From NCBI GenBank assembly GCA_037102815.1, contig BTPP01000001.1:2133001-2197000 (forward strand): a DNA stretch of 64,000 nt, written 5' to 3'. The stretch comes from Neurospora intermedia. Its lineage: Eukaryota; Ascomycota; Sordariomycetes; Sordariales; Sordariaceae. This document shows positions 11,605 through 24,409 of the stretch, one piece after another. Each line of letters begins with the position of its first letter. The first letter of the stretch is position 1. The position numbers and the translations under genes are program-made. A model generated the notes under the pieces. It was not told the DNA's origin. It searched no databases and saw only the letters and a list, made by a program, of their open reading frames with translations.

Positions 11605-13711
11605 TGGGATGGAATGCATGTTGGATGGCACACGGGACGGAACGGGAACGGGACGACACGTGTACGGCATGAATCGGGCGAGGGGGTTTGTGGGTAAGGG
11701 CTAACGAACTTGATGTGGAGGGATGATCGGCGTTTCAGGGATTCACGGGCAGGTTTCACTCCTGCTATCCCAGAGATTGCGGTGGTTTCACATGAAGTTT
11801 GTCATTGCCCCCGGTTTTGGTCTGGGTGGAGAGCGTTCGGGATCTACGGGGCTATGCGCATCATGTCTTATGCCCTCCGTTCCTCTAATCTCTCCTATCC
11901 TGTCTGATCCCCACAACACACCCATGCTGCATTTCTTTCCCCTATGCGATTATTTTTTTTTTTCTTTCTCGACCTCGTCACTTGGACGAAGGTCATCACT
12001 CTCATCATCATCATCATCATTATTACATGCATTGTTGTGGGATTTTGCTACTTTTGTTACTTTCTCTCTACTGTCAACAAATACCCCCGGAGCTCTCTTG
12101 GTCTTTTCACATCTTTGCATTCAAATATCCCCATCTCTTTACCATAATCATTATCAAATTAGAAACGAAACTCTACCATTCATACATACATATTACACAC
12201 CTTACTACCATACACAGGCCATAAACAAAGAGGGAGGAAGTAGAAGAAACATGCATATGTCGGTTTACGACTTTCTTTGTACTACTTTCGGAAAGGAGGA
12301 AGGGATACCCAAGTCAATGCAATACCCAAGGAAGGACGACGGAACGCATATGCAATGGATGGACGTATGGTACGCTCACACACACACACACGGACGGACG
12401 GACGGACGGAAGGCGAATAAGGAACAGGAACTCGGACAAAGCAAGACGGGCGTCGGACAAATTTTCTGTCGGTTTTAGGTCAGGTATATGTCAGTTTTTT
12501 GTTTTGATTTTCGGCGACAACGGACGGCGGCGAACGAAGGGTGTTTGGTTGGGTCTTTGTGAGAATTTGCTGTCTGTCTGTCTCTGTTTGCGGATAGGCG
12601 GACGGACAAAACACAAACCCGCTCGGCGTACAAAACAGCATTCTTCGGCTGGGGGTTTTATTGGCTAGCTCTTTAGATATTTATACACTTTACTAGTATT
12701 ACCTACATTGACTTGAATCTGTAATCCTTTGACCACGCAAGCGACAGCATATGAGCCACAGCCCAGATAGAGCCCCAACAACAAGAACACGATGAGGCCA
12801 AAAAAAAATAAAGCTGACGACTGTCTAGTTTCTAGTCTGAAACACGAAAGAGCGGATGCACTTAGATCGTGACCAGATGCGCAGTTACTGATCGCCCATT
12901 CATGACATAAGATATCCGTCTCAGGACTGAGATAAGATGTTTCACACACACACACTTCCAATTCAAGGAAATAAAAATTCTTCTCAACGCGTTCCCGTCC
13001 TGACGAGAAAGACCGCCAGGCTCCACCCGGCCTCTACCAAGATCGCCTCCTCCCAAAGCCGTTCAACCCGCGCCTTCTTTCCCTTTGTTCAGGTTCCTTC
13101 CTTAACAGCAACCCACCCCAGCATCAGGCAGAGAGTACTGAAAGGGAAACTAAGAACTGTCCCCGCGTCATCGCGCCCTCCCTACCTAAACAGCCTTCAT
13201 TTCCATCTTTATACTTAGGGTATGACCCAATCAAATCACCCTGTATTTTAAATCAACCACAAGTAACTGAAGAACGCGACGGCTGCAAAAGCAGTTGAAT
13301 GGGCTCGTTAGTCAAGAGGTGAATCCTGAAGATCACCGAACGACACCGCACAGAGTTATTCGGACTGGATTCCAGTAGCTCCCATCTGTGTGACTGAACT
13401 ATAAGGTAGAGAGGAGTATCTGGGACGAGAGGGAGGGAGGTACGTGTAGTAAGAAGTTGGGGAAGAGCCACGGGCAGATTATCATCATCATCATCTTCTT
13501 CTTCATCGTATACCGTATCTTGAAGCCTTGTTCTGATAGTAGCAAACCCAATGAATGACCTTGTGAAGCAGCACTCAACCGATGGTTCGACGTTATTAAA
13601 AGTATCAACCTGTTGTATACATGTATACTCCAAGAGCCCAGTCAGTCACATGTGTAGTATCCTATGTGTATCCTCCATCCATGAACCTGATCCTAACTGG
13701 AAACAACATTA
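11605..13711. other. Intergenic region between convergent genes
   Basis: This is the 3' side of both the GAS2-domain gene (plus strand) and the peroxidase gene (minus strand), so it should hold both 3' UTRs. It contains several simple repeats: an ATC run at about 12001-12024, a compound CA/CGGA repeat at 12377-12410, a CA run at about 12943-12954, and ATC plus TTC runs at about 13481-13505. No coding region is supported. Confidence 0.5.
12377..12410. repeat. Compound microsatellite (CA)n-(CGGA)5
   Basis: A CA dinucleotide run goes directly into five CGGA tetranucleotide units. Isolated CGGAC words continue to be frequent for about 200 bases downstream, which suggests slippage in the 3' flank of the GAS2-domain gene. 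Confidence 0.9.
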
Positions 13712-13974
13712 TTAAAGCCTCCGTCCTTTCTCCAAACGAGACCTCCTTGTCTTTGATGGTGATGACGAACTAGTAGCACTCGCCAACCGATAAAGCTCAA
13801 GTCGATTTCCAGCGCCGCAGTACTCGTAAGGAGTACCGGCACAAGTGAAGCTGCAATCAGCCAGCGGAGCGGGAGCGGAGCCGCCTCGGAGGGTGTTGCC
13901 GCAATAGCCTGTGTTATATGGTCAGCTTAGTGTTGCCCAGTCTCGCGAGAGCTTTATTAGAAGAAGAACAGGAG

Positions 13975-14014
<40 letters not shown>

Positions 14015-16708
14015 AGAAGGAATTAAGAAACAGAAAAAAAGACTTACACTCCCTCCCATACTCCACCCCAAAATACTCCCACCCACTACAAGCCTCGGCA
14101 CATCCCTCCAGCGTCATCCCGTCGTCAGCCCAGGACTTGCCCTCCAGCGCCCTACCGCCTTCAGTAGCTTCAGTCTGGCATCCGACGAAGACGTAATCGC
14201 CCACCGTGTCCTTTCTTCCCAGGGTAGCCGTTGGCTGTGCTGCGCTAGCAGTAGTACTTGTTCCCGTAGTCCCACCAGAAGAAGGCTTCGCGTACAACTC
14301 CAGCCGATTCCCCGCTCCGCAATACTCGGTCGCATCACCGGCGCACAACATGTTACACTCGCTATCGGGCGCCTCGGAGCTGCTAGCTGCCAAGGAGTTG
14401 CCGCAGTAACATTCGCGACCGTATTCGACGCCAAAGTAGGCAAAGTTGCTGCAGTTGGCCGCGCATGACTCGAGCGTCATGGTGTCGTAGGCAAAGGAGG
14501 CGCCGGTTAGGGCGCGCACGCCGGATCCTTCGGTTGCGCAGCGGAGGCGGGTGTAGCCGGCGACTGTGGGTTTTCTGGCGGGGCCGGTGGCAGTTGGGGC
14601 AGTGGAGGAGGTGGTGCTGGAGGGGGCGATGGTGGTGCTGCTGGCGATGTGGCTGGAGCTGGTGACCTCGACTACGCTACTGGTTGATGATGGCCCAGCT
14701 GCGGAAGAGCTGGCAATCGTGGAAGAGGCGTCTGGCTCGTTACCACCGCCACCACCACCGCCAGGCGTAGTGCAGGATGCAGTTCCAGAAAAGGTAGCGC
14801 AGCTGCCTGATAGATCGCTGGCCTTGTTGAAGCTATCGGAGTTGGAGCCTGCGGTGACACTGAGCTTGGCGGCGTAACTCAGACCACCTGCGATAGTGTA
14901 GCTGGCGGAGTAGAAGGTGTAGGGACCCGCACAGTCGCCTTTGGTCATGGCGACGGTGGTGCTGCTGAGGATAGGGACAGGGTTGCCGTTGCGGACAACG
15001 CCGCGGGGAGTGAGGTAAGAGATGCCCAGCGAGGGAGTTGCGGTGATGTCGTTGCGGACCTATTTTGTCAGTCAGCGGAGGCAATGCTGGAAGGTAAGAA
15101 GGAGGAGAAAGAGCCTACAAGCGCAGAAACGGTGAGTGCACCAGAGCTCTGAAGAAGACAGCTTTGGGGCTTTTGGAGGATGATGGCATCTGACAAAGGG
15201 TAGGAGTTTCCGTTGTTGTCGTACGACTCGCTGGTGCCGTCGTTGAGATTGACGGTGACTGTGAAGGAAGAAATGCCAGAGGAAGTGGGAATGTTGGTCG
15301 AGATGGGGAAGAACTATGTGCCTGGTCAGTTGTGATGAGTTGAGCGTTCAAGTGCCAAAGGAGCATACCTCAAAAGTATCATCAAACCCGGTACCAGCTC
15401 CTTGTACGGTGGCGGTATATGAGCACGACCCCGAAGCGCAACCCCCGTTCCTATCTTTCCAAGTCATCTTGATGTTCTTGATGGCGCCAGAAGCCCGGTT
15501 TGTTGTGCGAACTCTGATATAACCACTCAGAAGAAAACTGCTACCTCCCGAATTCAATGTCAATTGCATATCAACAGGCTTGACCGCATAAGGGGCAATC
15601 GGGTCAGTCAGAGTCACCCCCGAGGGCACAGTATCAATCATCTTCTGAAGAACAGTCTTGCAAACGTCCCTGAAAGTCGTCGCCGATGTCAACCCGTTCA
15701 TCGTGGCATTGCCATCAATGTTATACACCTTAAAATCCGAGTGTCTGTTCACCGCAACAGCTGGCCCAACTACCAGCGGATTCTGCGTTGTCCCCGAGAT
15801 GTACTCAGTGACTACCTTGTTATCAAACGTAGCATTGGTGGTATCAAGCGGCTTCTGACCGTTCGTTCCCGTACCGGGGGGCACAATCTCGGGAAACTCT
15901 TCCGAATGGACACCACCGAGGGTATGTCCGCAAGCTGTCACCTGGATCATCTCCTCGGTACTGAACCCCATACGGTCGAACTGTTGCCTAAACGTTTCGG
16001 CCGAGTTCTGGGGCTGTGGTACGCCGGTGCTGCCACTGGACGTTGCGTCTTTCCTCCCAAGGCGAAGGGGAACGACGGGGCCTCCGCAAGATCGGACTGA
16101 GGCGTAGACGCCGGCGGCAATCAGGTCGGCCATACTCGATTGGGATGAGTAGTAATTGGCCAAGAACCTGAGGGTGGTGTTGTGGCCTGGCCCGGTGTTC
16201 TCACCGTTTGTGAGCTCAAATTGGAGTGAGGCGTCGAGCCCGCCGGTGCCGAAGACGCGGTTGTGGGTGGCCATGTCGCTGGTCGGAAGTTAGCATTTTG
16301 AGCGGACTATTTTCGTTCGTCGAACAACAACAGGTTTTCAGTTCCATATGATTTCCCATGAGGTGTCTTTCCGTTCCTTTGTCCTTTTTCTTTTTTTCTT
16401 ATCGTCACCAGGCATTTTGACCTGCCCTATTTTCTACCCTCATCACTGAAAGTCAGAAAAAAAAGAGAAAGAATTCAAAACACATACTGAAATCCAACCC
16501 GCAGCCACTCCGAGGCCGTTACCCTCCCAGGCCCGGCAGCCTCATTGTTACAAGGCGTAATGACATCATTAAAAACCCTGCCCTTAAAACCCTGGAGTTG
16601 ATACACAATCTCCTCCATCTCATCGGTGGCGGCGGGCCATGTTGGGTCGGCTCCAGTCCTGGCCGCCAGCGAAAGCAGGCCAGCCAGGGTGGGATATGTG
16701 TATCTCAT
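13712..16708 (-). CDS. Secreted hybrid-B-type heme peroxidase with two WSC domains
   Basis: Predicted 844 aa in five exons: 16708-16488, 16278-15369, 15313-15119, 15059-14048 and 13908-13712. All junction phases agree. Residues 1-20 form a signal peptide (MRYTYPTLAGLLSLAARTGA). The peroxidase domain has distal Arg70 and His74 in WLRVGFHDMATHN, with intron 1 falling inside the His codon, and proximal His192 in VTACGHTLGGVHS. A beta-rich region follows to about 600, then a Ser/Thr linker, then two WSC carbohydrate-binding domains at about 610-696 and 726-815 with the paired CYCGN and EYCGAGNRLELY motifs. This layout matches the ascomycete hybrid-type B peroxidases, which use H2O2 to oxidise small substrates outside the cell. 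The WSC domains suggest anchoring to wall or plant glucans. Intron 4 carries a 38-nt homopolymer. The C-terminus is short and basic, with no GPI signal seen. Confidence 0.9.
13975..14012. repeat. Homopolymer (A)38, a poly-T tract on the gene strand in peroxidase intron 4
   Basis: Thirty-eight consecutive A residues on the plus strand lie inside the 139-nt intron 13909-14047 of the peroxidase gene. On the coding strand this is a poly-T tract just after the donor. AAG repeats follow on the right (14011-14020). Confidence 0.95.
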
Positions 16709-19470
16709 AATGGGCGTCGTAGGCGTCTGTGAGGCTTGCGCGAGATCGGGAAACGGTTCAGGACATCAGATCTGACAGCAGTACCGTATGTACGATAACA
16801 ATGGTTGAGAAAGAATGTACTGATAGACGCCCGGATTGTGAGAAGAAGGGAAACGGGCTCGCAGCCGAACAGCTGCAGTTTGATTGTGGAAATAACGAGT
16901 GATGGCTGCTTTGGCTTTGAGGCGTCTGCAAGAGAAGGTCGAGGTAAGAAAGAAGAAAAGGTGGTATCGAGATGCTTATACGCCTCGTATCGCTAAGCTC
17001 GATGACAACACGGCACGACACAATGCGATACCACCAGGGAATGGATTCGATCTTATTCCGAGTTGGACGGCAGTAAGCCGATAGATAGACAGACTCCTTT
17101 TTCTCTCGAGAAGAGGCTATTTTCATTGGTGCGTCCATGATTGCGCACTGCGACCTATTCCTCTCATGCACTCCCTACCCAGAAGAGGCATAGGAATCAC
17201 AAGGCGAGGATAGTACAGCCAAACGAGGCTTGAGACAACATACAATATGGGCGCAAGGGGAGAAGGCAAGGGTGGATGGAATCTGGACCCGGGGAATCGC
17301 ACCGCTAGTTGGGAATTGGCTGACCCTGCATCAGCTTTCCATCAAGACACACACACACAACGTCTTTTGTCCAGGATCTCGAGTGATCCTGATTGGTTCT
17401 TGGGAGGGCCTGGTTGCTCTTCTCGTATTATCGCGAAGTCCAACAACGACTGCATGGCGGGCATTTGCAGCCGAACGGGTTCAAGGCGAGTGAGAAGTGC
17501 AGAGCTGACTGTTGTGCATCAAATACGATGTGGGCTCTCTTTTCTTTGCAACCACATTGCCGTCGCAAGCGAGACAACCCTGTTGATACTGTGCAATAGT
17601 TCAACAACCACCAACACCAGCAAACCTCATCCAACGCCAAGCTCAGCCGAGATGCCGAGCCGAGGGACTATAAGGGAACGCCTATTGCGACGGCGGCTGT
17701 TGATTGGTCTCCCCATCTTTTGTGCTACCGATAAGAGCACTATCTTTTTTGGACTATTTTTTCCCCAGCGGCATGGGATGGCCCGAAGCAGAGGTTCTGA
17801 TGTGACTCGAGATGTGTCCACGCGGGGAGCGCCACACAACCACCGATGAAAACTGCTGTTACTTATGACAGATAAAGCCCGAACTGATGGGTGGATGCCA
17901 ATACCGACCCAGCTTTGGATTTATTGACCGGATGGAACGTTCCTTGGCAATTCATTGAATTGGCAAGGCAACAGCTGAGGGAAGGTAACGCAGGTGGCAG
18001 ACTATCGACCGTTAGTGAGATTGAAATGCACACCGATAATGTAGTCATCAGTGTGTGTGATATGCACTGATACTCTTCTTTGCATTGTCGCAGTCGTAGT
18101 CAGGCATCTTTCTCGCCTCTCCGGCGCCATCGTAGTAATCGGACCGGGGCTTACTCGCACTGGTGGACAAAAGTCGGGAGAAAGAGCGAGAGTAGCGCAG
18201 TTGTAGGTAACTCAGACTTGGTGTGTATTCTAGACGCGGCTGTTTACTATTCCCGTCGTAACCACATTCGAATCGGGCCCTGAAGTTGCATTTGTGAGAG
18301 AGGGTGGCTATGTAGAGCTGTGAGAATTGTTTCTGAAATTAAATGGCATAATGTGCGCGTGTGATGGAGACAGTGAGTGACGAATGGAGGAGGCGAAGCG
18401 AGCGAAAGGAATGAGACTGCGGTGTTGAGCAACACGTAAGTAGAAGGAAGGGGGAGGGGGGCTCTGAATAGCGCAAGGTCTTGTGAGGGAGGTCGGAAAC
18501 AGAACGATTATCGCCTCATCACCATACAGTCAGCTATGTTGTGATATTGGTATTTTCAACCCGGATGGACGCCTTGTCAGCTTTGAGGATGCAGTGCTTG
18601 GTGAAGAAAGAGGGGAGACAACAGATCGAAACCCCTCATTTGAGTGCTGGAATGCCTTCCCCGTACGGCGGGGCGATGGAGCACCAGGAATGTGTCGCGG
18701 GGTGGTCTGTGCGCGTCGAACGCTACCCCTGGTCCCAGGAACATTGGACTTGCGGATCCCTTTTCCTCCCCACATCAGACGACATCCGTCCCGCTTCTCG
18801 TAGGGCTGAAAACGACACTCCTCGGCGGGCCATTCTGTCTTGACCATATTGCTCTGGACCTGCTTGTGACTTGCGGTAGAGTCAATCGGTAACCAAAAAA
18901 GCCTGGAAAACACGGTTGCGTCCGCCGAATTCACTTCCCATTTCCCACTTCCTTCCCACTTTCGCCGCGGCTGTTTTGCACTCCATCGGGTTCTAGGCCT
19001 CACGAGATCAACAACAGCCTCTCACGATGAATCTAGGGTTTCCAGAAGACTGTCACATGCGAGACAAAACCTTCCGCCACCGGTATAATTTGACCGCACA
19101 TGAACATCAAGGCACACTAGGTTAGCAAGTGGCTGTATAGTGGCTTTACAGTATTGGTGTTCACTACCTACCGCATTCAAAATGACGATAACCAGGTTCT
19201 CTGATACCGAGCCTGTCCAAAGCCTCGTCTTATCATGTCACGCCATGTCCCTCAAACTCCCAGGTCTTCTATTTATAAAATAATCAGCAACGACGGATGA
19301 GAATGCTAGATGGTTATCTTGGTGAACAATCTGAGCTTTTGTTGGCATATGAACCGAAATTCCCAAAAAGACCATCTTATACCTCCATTGCAGAATCCAA
19401 CCTAAAAAAAAAGATAAAATAATAAAATAAAAAGAAGTTACAAAAACAAGACAGAAAAAGTAAAAAGTTT

Positions 19471-19559
19471 ACCCTACCAGGGAGTTGAACCCTGCGCTGC
19501 GGAAAACCTGATCACAAGATTTGAGAATCCGCCATGGTTAACCGATACACCAGTAAGGT
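19471..19559 (-). tRNA. tRNA-Glu(CTC)-like gene with an anticodon-loop intron
   Basis: On the minus strand the sequence folds as a cloverleaf. The acceptor stem is ACCTTAC with GTAGGGT (one G-U pair). The D arm starts GTGTATCGGTTA. The anticodon stem GCGGA/TCCGC encloses TTCTCA plus an approximately 17-nt intron after position 37, giving anticodon CTC. The variable loop has about 4 nt, and the T stem is a perfect CAGGG/CCCTG around TTCAACT. The B box GGTTCAACTCC is present and a T run after the 3' end fits a Pol III terminator. One extra base in the D arm and a 5' end unlike the usual TCC of tRNA-Glu leave identity and function uncertain. Confidence 0.55.
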
Positions 19560-20208
19560 CTCCATCTCTTGTTGACCAGAAGCAGCAAAGAGTAGACCTA
19601 TATGCATGCCTTGTTTGTGCTCTTTCCTTGTATGTAGTTTGTATCAGGGCTCATGCGATTTGTCTTTCCCCACCAGGGACTAAAAGGATGGAAGGCACGA
19701 CAAACCATCGAGGTGGACACCCGCTCGCAATGCCTGCCTGCTCAACATGAGTACAATGACTGAGTGACATCCGTTCATACAAGGCAACGAAGAGAATCCA
19801 GCTCCAAAGTCCTAAGAATGTATTGACGTTGGATGTCCACACCCAAGAAGTCCCTTCACAACAAGGGCTTCCCATACACCACTCAACACTCCCTTCCAGT
19901 TCTCACTCTCCTTCTCTATCCTACTTTTCGTTTCTGTGTACTTGATTACCACTTCAGATTCAAGACTACCATTTCCTAGGTCTCATCGCCTTTTCCACCC
20001 ACCTCTCTCATTTGACCTCTACAAACTCAGTAGTAGTACGGCACCAAAAGCATATATCAAGTACCTAATTATGAAAAAACATCGACGATAAAAAACCTGA
20101 TTATATCTGACCTGAACTCACAGTACCTAGAGACAGTAGAAACAGCAAGATAAGAATTTCAGGAACACACCAAAAAAAAAAGAGTCCAAACATGTGCAAA
20201 AAAATTCT

Positions 20209-20292
20209 ACCCTATGGGAATTGAACCCTGCGCTGTGGAAACTTGATCACAAGATTGAGAATCCGCCATGTTAACCGATACACCAGTAGGGT
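20209..20292 (-). pseudogene. Degenerate second copy of the tRNA-Glu(CTC)-like sequence
   Basis: This copy is about 87% like the one at 19471-19559, with the same A-box-like and B-box (GGTTCAATTCC) words, the same CTC anticodon loop, a similar intron and a downstream T7 run. It lacks two bases between the T stem and the acceptor stem, and the 3' T-stem and anticodon-stem strands carry mismatches (TCCAC against GCGGA). Most substitutions are C to T or G to A. It is probably a tRNA pseudogene. The flanks do not resemble those of the first copy, so this is not a simple segmental duplication. Confidence 0.45.
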
Positions 20293-21085
20293 TACTTAGG
20301 TATTTTCTTGTTCTCTTCGTTCGTTGAAAGAACCACCTCAGGTGATCTGATTGCTTATAAGGCCGGGGCGGGGCGGGGCGAGGGGGTGATGTGTGTGTGC
20401 AAGGGAAGTGTTGGGAAGGTGTACGACGAGCTCCTAGGCAAACGGGCAGACAGGTGATGTGAATGCTGGTGATTCTGGGGAGTGAAGGAGCGAAACAGTT
20501 GTCGGTGGGAGTGGCTAGTAGCATGGAAGGTACGCAAACAACTTTTCCGCTTCCTCCAGACAACAGTAGTGGAGTGACTGGAGTGTTGGCATGTAGGCTG
20601 CCGTAGGGGAGAGGATGACGTGGAACATTATGAGCAAACAGAACACGGCGTGGAGGATTGGTGTTGCCTGGGTCTTCGTTTGGGCTTGGTGATGCTACGA
20701 GATGGTATTTGAAATTGAAGTAAAATCGCTCTGGTACATCTCACGAGTTTGACAGAGTTAGGACTGATCATGAACGAACATTAATCAGGATTCTGATATT
20801 GGTACAAATAGGAGAGAAGACAGGTACCTAGGAAACGGATCGTCAGGATCATTGAGCCAGTCCATATACAAAAACCGCAGCAAAACTCCAACAGAACAAT
20901 CCGAGGTATGTGATATAGGACAAGCAAAACGTTCATGAATCATTTGTTCTCACTACGCACCCACCCATCCATTCATTAAACCTCCCAGACGCCCCCAAAA
21001 GGGTATCAACCATCCAAGAACAGGAACACTATCCAAACAAACCCAAGTGCCACAATTGAAAACACAAAACCTTATCCACTACCCC

Positions 21086-24000
21086 TTAATCCTCTTTATC
21101 AAAATTCTCCGAAAACCTACTCTCCCTGAACGGACTAATCCTCCCACACCCACCGATCGACGACTGTCCAACACTCAGTCCCCCCGAACTCACCGGTCTC
21201 TCCCTTAGACTCCTTCCACTCACACTCCCCACCCCAAAACCAGACCCAGAACTAGCTCTCGGCTTAACCATCAAAAACTGCCCCTGCCCCTCACTACCAA
21301 TACTGGGGGTAGGTTGTGTGACAGAGACCTTCATCCCATCCACCACCGGAGGAAACCCCGCGGATGGTGGTGTATGCGGCCCGTCGCTGGAAAAAATACT
21401 TCTCGCTTCTAGGAACTCGTCGTCTTCGTTGTCGTTGTCGTTGTCTTGAGCAGGCCCTGAAGCGCTATGATTGCTTGCACTGCTGTAGACACCATCGCTT
21501 AGGTCTGAGCTACTTAGGCTGCTAACGGAGTTGATTTCGACTTCGCCTTCGGCTGGGGCGGTGGTGGTGGTGACGTAGGGAAGGACGAGGTGTGGTTCTT
21601 GGACTTGGCCTTGGTCTTGGGCTGATGGGGAGGGAGGACGGTCGCGGACTACTGGTTCGGTGGTGGTAGTAGTGGTGATGGTGGTGACGGTAGCCAGTGC
21701 GTCCAAACTGCCAATGGCGCTGATAGGTCGAGAGGAAGATTTCAAAGCGGCGGTGCCCAGGGCGCCGGTGGGGTTGCAAGGGACGGTCCTAAGGCCACTG
21801 CTTTCACCAGGTTCATCATGTGCCGTCGCTCGCAGTGTTGTGGCTGGCGCCAGTGTCGCCGACGCCTGGACCGGGCTGGGAGCTGAGAGGCCGGCGAGGG
21901 CGACTTCGCGGATACTTCCCGGCCCGCTGTGGTCGTCTCCAACAATGGAGGGGACACTGGGGTTATTTTCACCTAGCTTCCGGGTTAAGGCCATGCCACC
22001 GATGAAGCCCCTGTTCACATATGGGCTGGCAGCATCAGCGGTACCGTCCGCCGTTGTAGCTACTTTCGGCGAGGCGACAGATGCGCCGGATACTCGTCTG
22101 GGACGGGAGAAGCGGCTCTTTAGCCAGGCCTTCACTTTGCTAGTTGGGGATGCCACTGATTGCGGATCCGAGATGGGACTCGTTTCCTCGTCTGGTGATG
22201 TTGAAACCCGTTGAAGCGGCGATGTGCGTCTTTGGAGGAAGGGCATGGATATCCTGGCCAACCCCGAACTGTCTGTCCTCCTATGGACAACCGGTGGCCG
22301 GACCATTGGTTGGTTGTCCGGCGAACTTCGGTCCAAATCAGCAGCGGTCGCGAGCTCCTTCCCCTTTCCAGTTTGCTTCTCCTCCTTGGTCTCCTTGGTC
22401 TCCTTGGCCTCCTTGGCCAATCGCTTCTGCTCGGCCTTGGCCGCTTTCTCTTCCTCCTTTCGCTGCCTTTCTTCTCTCTTGACTTCCGCCGCCAGAGCCT
22501 TCTCCTTGTCTTTCTGCTGGTCTGTCAATCGTTCAGGTTAGCCACTTACCCCTGGTATCAACGCTAACGCGCAAAGAAAACATACCTTTCAACTGCTTGT
22601 GCAACATCGCCACCTCCTTCTCCCTCATTTTATTCTTCTCCACCTCCTCCTTCTTCCTCTCTTCCTCCATCTTCAACGTCGCCTTCCTCTCCCTCTCTTT
22701 TTCCGCAAGATCATTAATTTCATCCAGCAACGGCTGCACCCTTTTCGCCGCGATATCCTCGACCTTCGCCCTGTCTACCATCTTCCCTCCACCGATATCC
22801 ACTTGGCCCGCGTCCATTGACCTCTTGCCACCGTTCGTCGCATCGAACCTCGCCTGCGCCGCAGCATGTGCCTTGACTTCCCAATCGCTCCTGCTCGTGT
22901 GCGGAATCATCACCCCCTTTTCCGCATACAGCTTTTCATCCATCCCCTGCAATCGCGCCTTGACGTTGCGCTGCGCGGCTTGCAAAAGCGCTTCACGGTC
23001 GCGCGCCCGTTTTTGCTCGTCAACTTCGGCGATCTTGGTGTTGAAAAGGGACATTTGCTTGCGGATGCGCTGGGAGTGCTGGCGGTCGTTGGTGGCGATG
23101 ATGTCGCCGTCGCTGGAGGACCGACGCCTGGTGAGTTTGTTGCGGATGCTGCCGAATGCGCTGCCGGCGCTGTTGCCCTGATTGGAGGAGGGCGAAGCAC
23201 CCGTGTAGTACTCCTGCATCTCCCGGTTCTTTTGGTGTTCGTCGTGCAGCTTGGCAAGGCGTTCCTGCGCGAGACGGTAGGCGGCGTCTTGGAGGCTGTT
23301 GTATACCACCGGCGAGCGTTCCACTTCGTCGTTTTGATCTGTTGGGTTGCTGGTACCATGGCGCTCAAAGGAGGATCTCCTCCCTTGCGCTTGTTTGGAC
23401 TGGTCGATCGTTTTTTGCTGCTGGGTGTACATGCGCTTGGCCATGGCCAAAGCGGAAGCATGGAGAACGTCTTGCCGCTGCTTCTCATCGACTTCAGGCT
23501 TGACAGGAGGTCGGGACGTAAACATTTCTCTGCTCATGGTCGTGAATGGAACGGCGCCGGCTCCGTCCGTCGAACGAATTGATGGAGAGCGCATCGACTT
23601 GGCCGCGGCGCTAAGAGCATTGGAGGTTGCGTTTTCTTTGTCAGGGTATGCGGTGTTGTCGGTTTTCGGCTGAGGTTGCGACTTCGATCGCGGGCGTCGC
23701 CCGGCCACAGCATCCCTTGCTGCGCGCAGTGATGCTTGCCGTGTCAAGGCGGAACTTTGTGTCTCTGGGACAGTTAGGGTAGAAGAGGTAGGTGACTTGT
23801 GTCCCTTGAAGGCCACATTCGCAGCCGAGTTACCCCAGTTTGAGGTCTGCAGGGTAAGCTTAGGCTGCTGAGGTTGGGGTACGTGCTGTTGCTTCTGTTT
23901 TCTTTGAGCTGCACGTAATGCCGAGATAGCCGCTTGTGATCCTGCGGCATTGCTCTTGGTTCGCGAAACCTCCAAACCGTTACTCGTTGGTGACGCCATC

Positions 24001-24409
24001 TTTTGGCCGTTAGCCAGGACTGCAGCGGTATTGGCGTGCGAAGCGTGTGTCTTTGACAGCTCTGCCTTTGGATGTTCAACTACTTTGGTGTTTGTCCATC
24101 CCAGAGTCGCGGCTGAAGAAGCGGGAGCTGTCGATATCTCTGGTTTCGGATATTCGACCGATTTCCTGTTAGTCCATCCCAAAGACGCGGCGGCACTGGC
24201 AGCTCCGTCCTTGTCTTTGAGACCGGAGGAAGGGTAGCTAGGTAGGTCTTTTGAGTCTGCGTATCGTAGCCTCCCAGTATTGTCTTTACAAGGTGGTCAG
24301 CAAGGTATGTCCGGGTGTTGTGCCCGACTGACAAGCACCCGCCTGATGAACGCGCGGACTTACTTGGAGGGACGGACGCTGTTGGCGTAAGCGCAGTAGA
24401 TGAGACCAT
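21086..24409 (-). CDS. eis1: Eisosome protein 1 (Eis1 family)
   Basis: Predicted 1059-aa protein in three exons: 24409-24364, 24283-22586 and 22521-21086. Exon 1 codes only 15 residues. Its junction restores NNTGRLRYADSKDLPSYPS, which fits the Eis1 family start. Two copies of the family repeat follow (AASAAASLGWTNRK and then SAATLGWTNTK), with a long basic, Ser/Ala-rich region after them. The conserved middle block includes MSLFNTKIAEVDEQKRARDR and LLQAAQRNVKARLQGMDEKL. A Lys/Glu-rich coiled coil (EKERERKATLKMEEERKKEE) is interrupted by intron 2. The C-terminal half is disordered and Ser/Thr-rich, typical of a phosphorylated scaffold. Eis1 sits at eisosomes, the plasma-membrane furrows organised by Pil1/Lsp1 BAR proteins. 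The next gene on the same strand is the glutaminase, 1.6 kb upstream; I see no functional link between them. Confidence 0.9.

Larger units (their letters stand above)
16709..21085. other. Intergenic region with two tRNA-like sequences
   Basis: This is the upstream region of the peroxidase gene (minus strand) and the 3' side of the eisosome gene. Apart from the two tRNA-like sequences at 19471-19559 and 20209-20292, no gene is supported. The longest open frame, 17247-17849 on the plus strand, has no domain or credible composition. A 7-bp inverted repeat with a 6-nt loop lies near 17372-17391. Confidence 0.45.

Noticed and set aside
13918-14196. Plus-strand frame with a long poly-Lys run
   Set aside because: Caused by the 38-A homopolymer in the peroxidase intron.
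17372-17391. 7-bp inverted repeat CAGGATC / GATCCTG
   Set aside because: Too short to distinguish from chance, and no feature lies beside it.
17247-17849. 200-codon frame on the plus strand upstream of the peroxidase gene
   Set aside because: No domain or signal, low-quality composition and no good start context; treated as non-coding.
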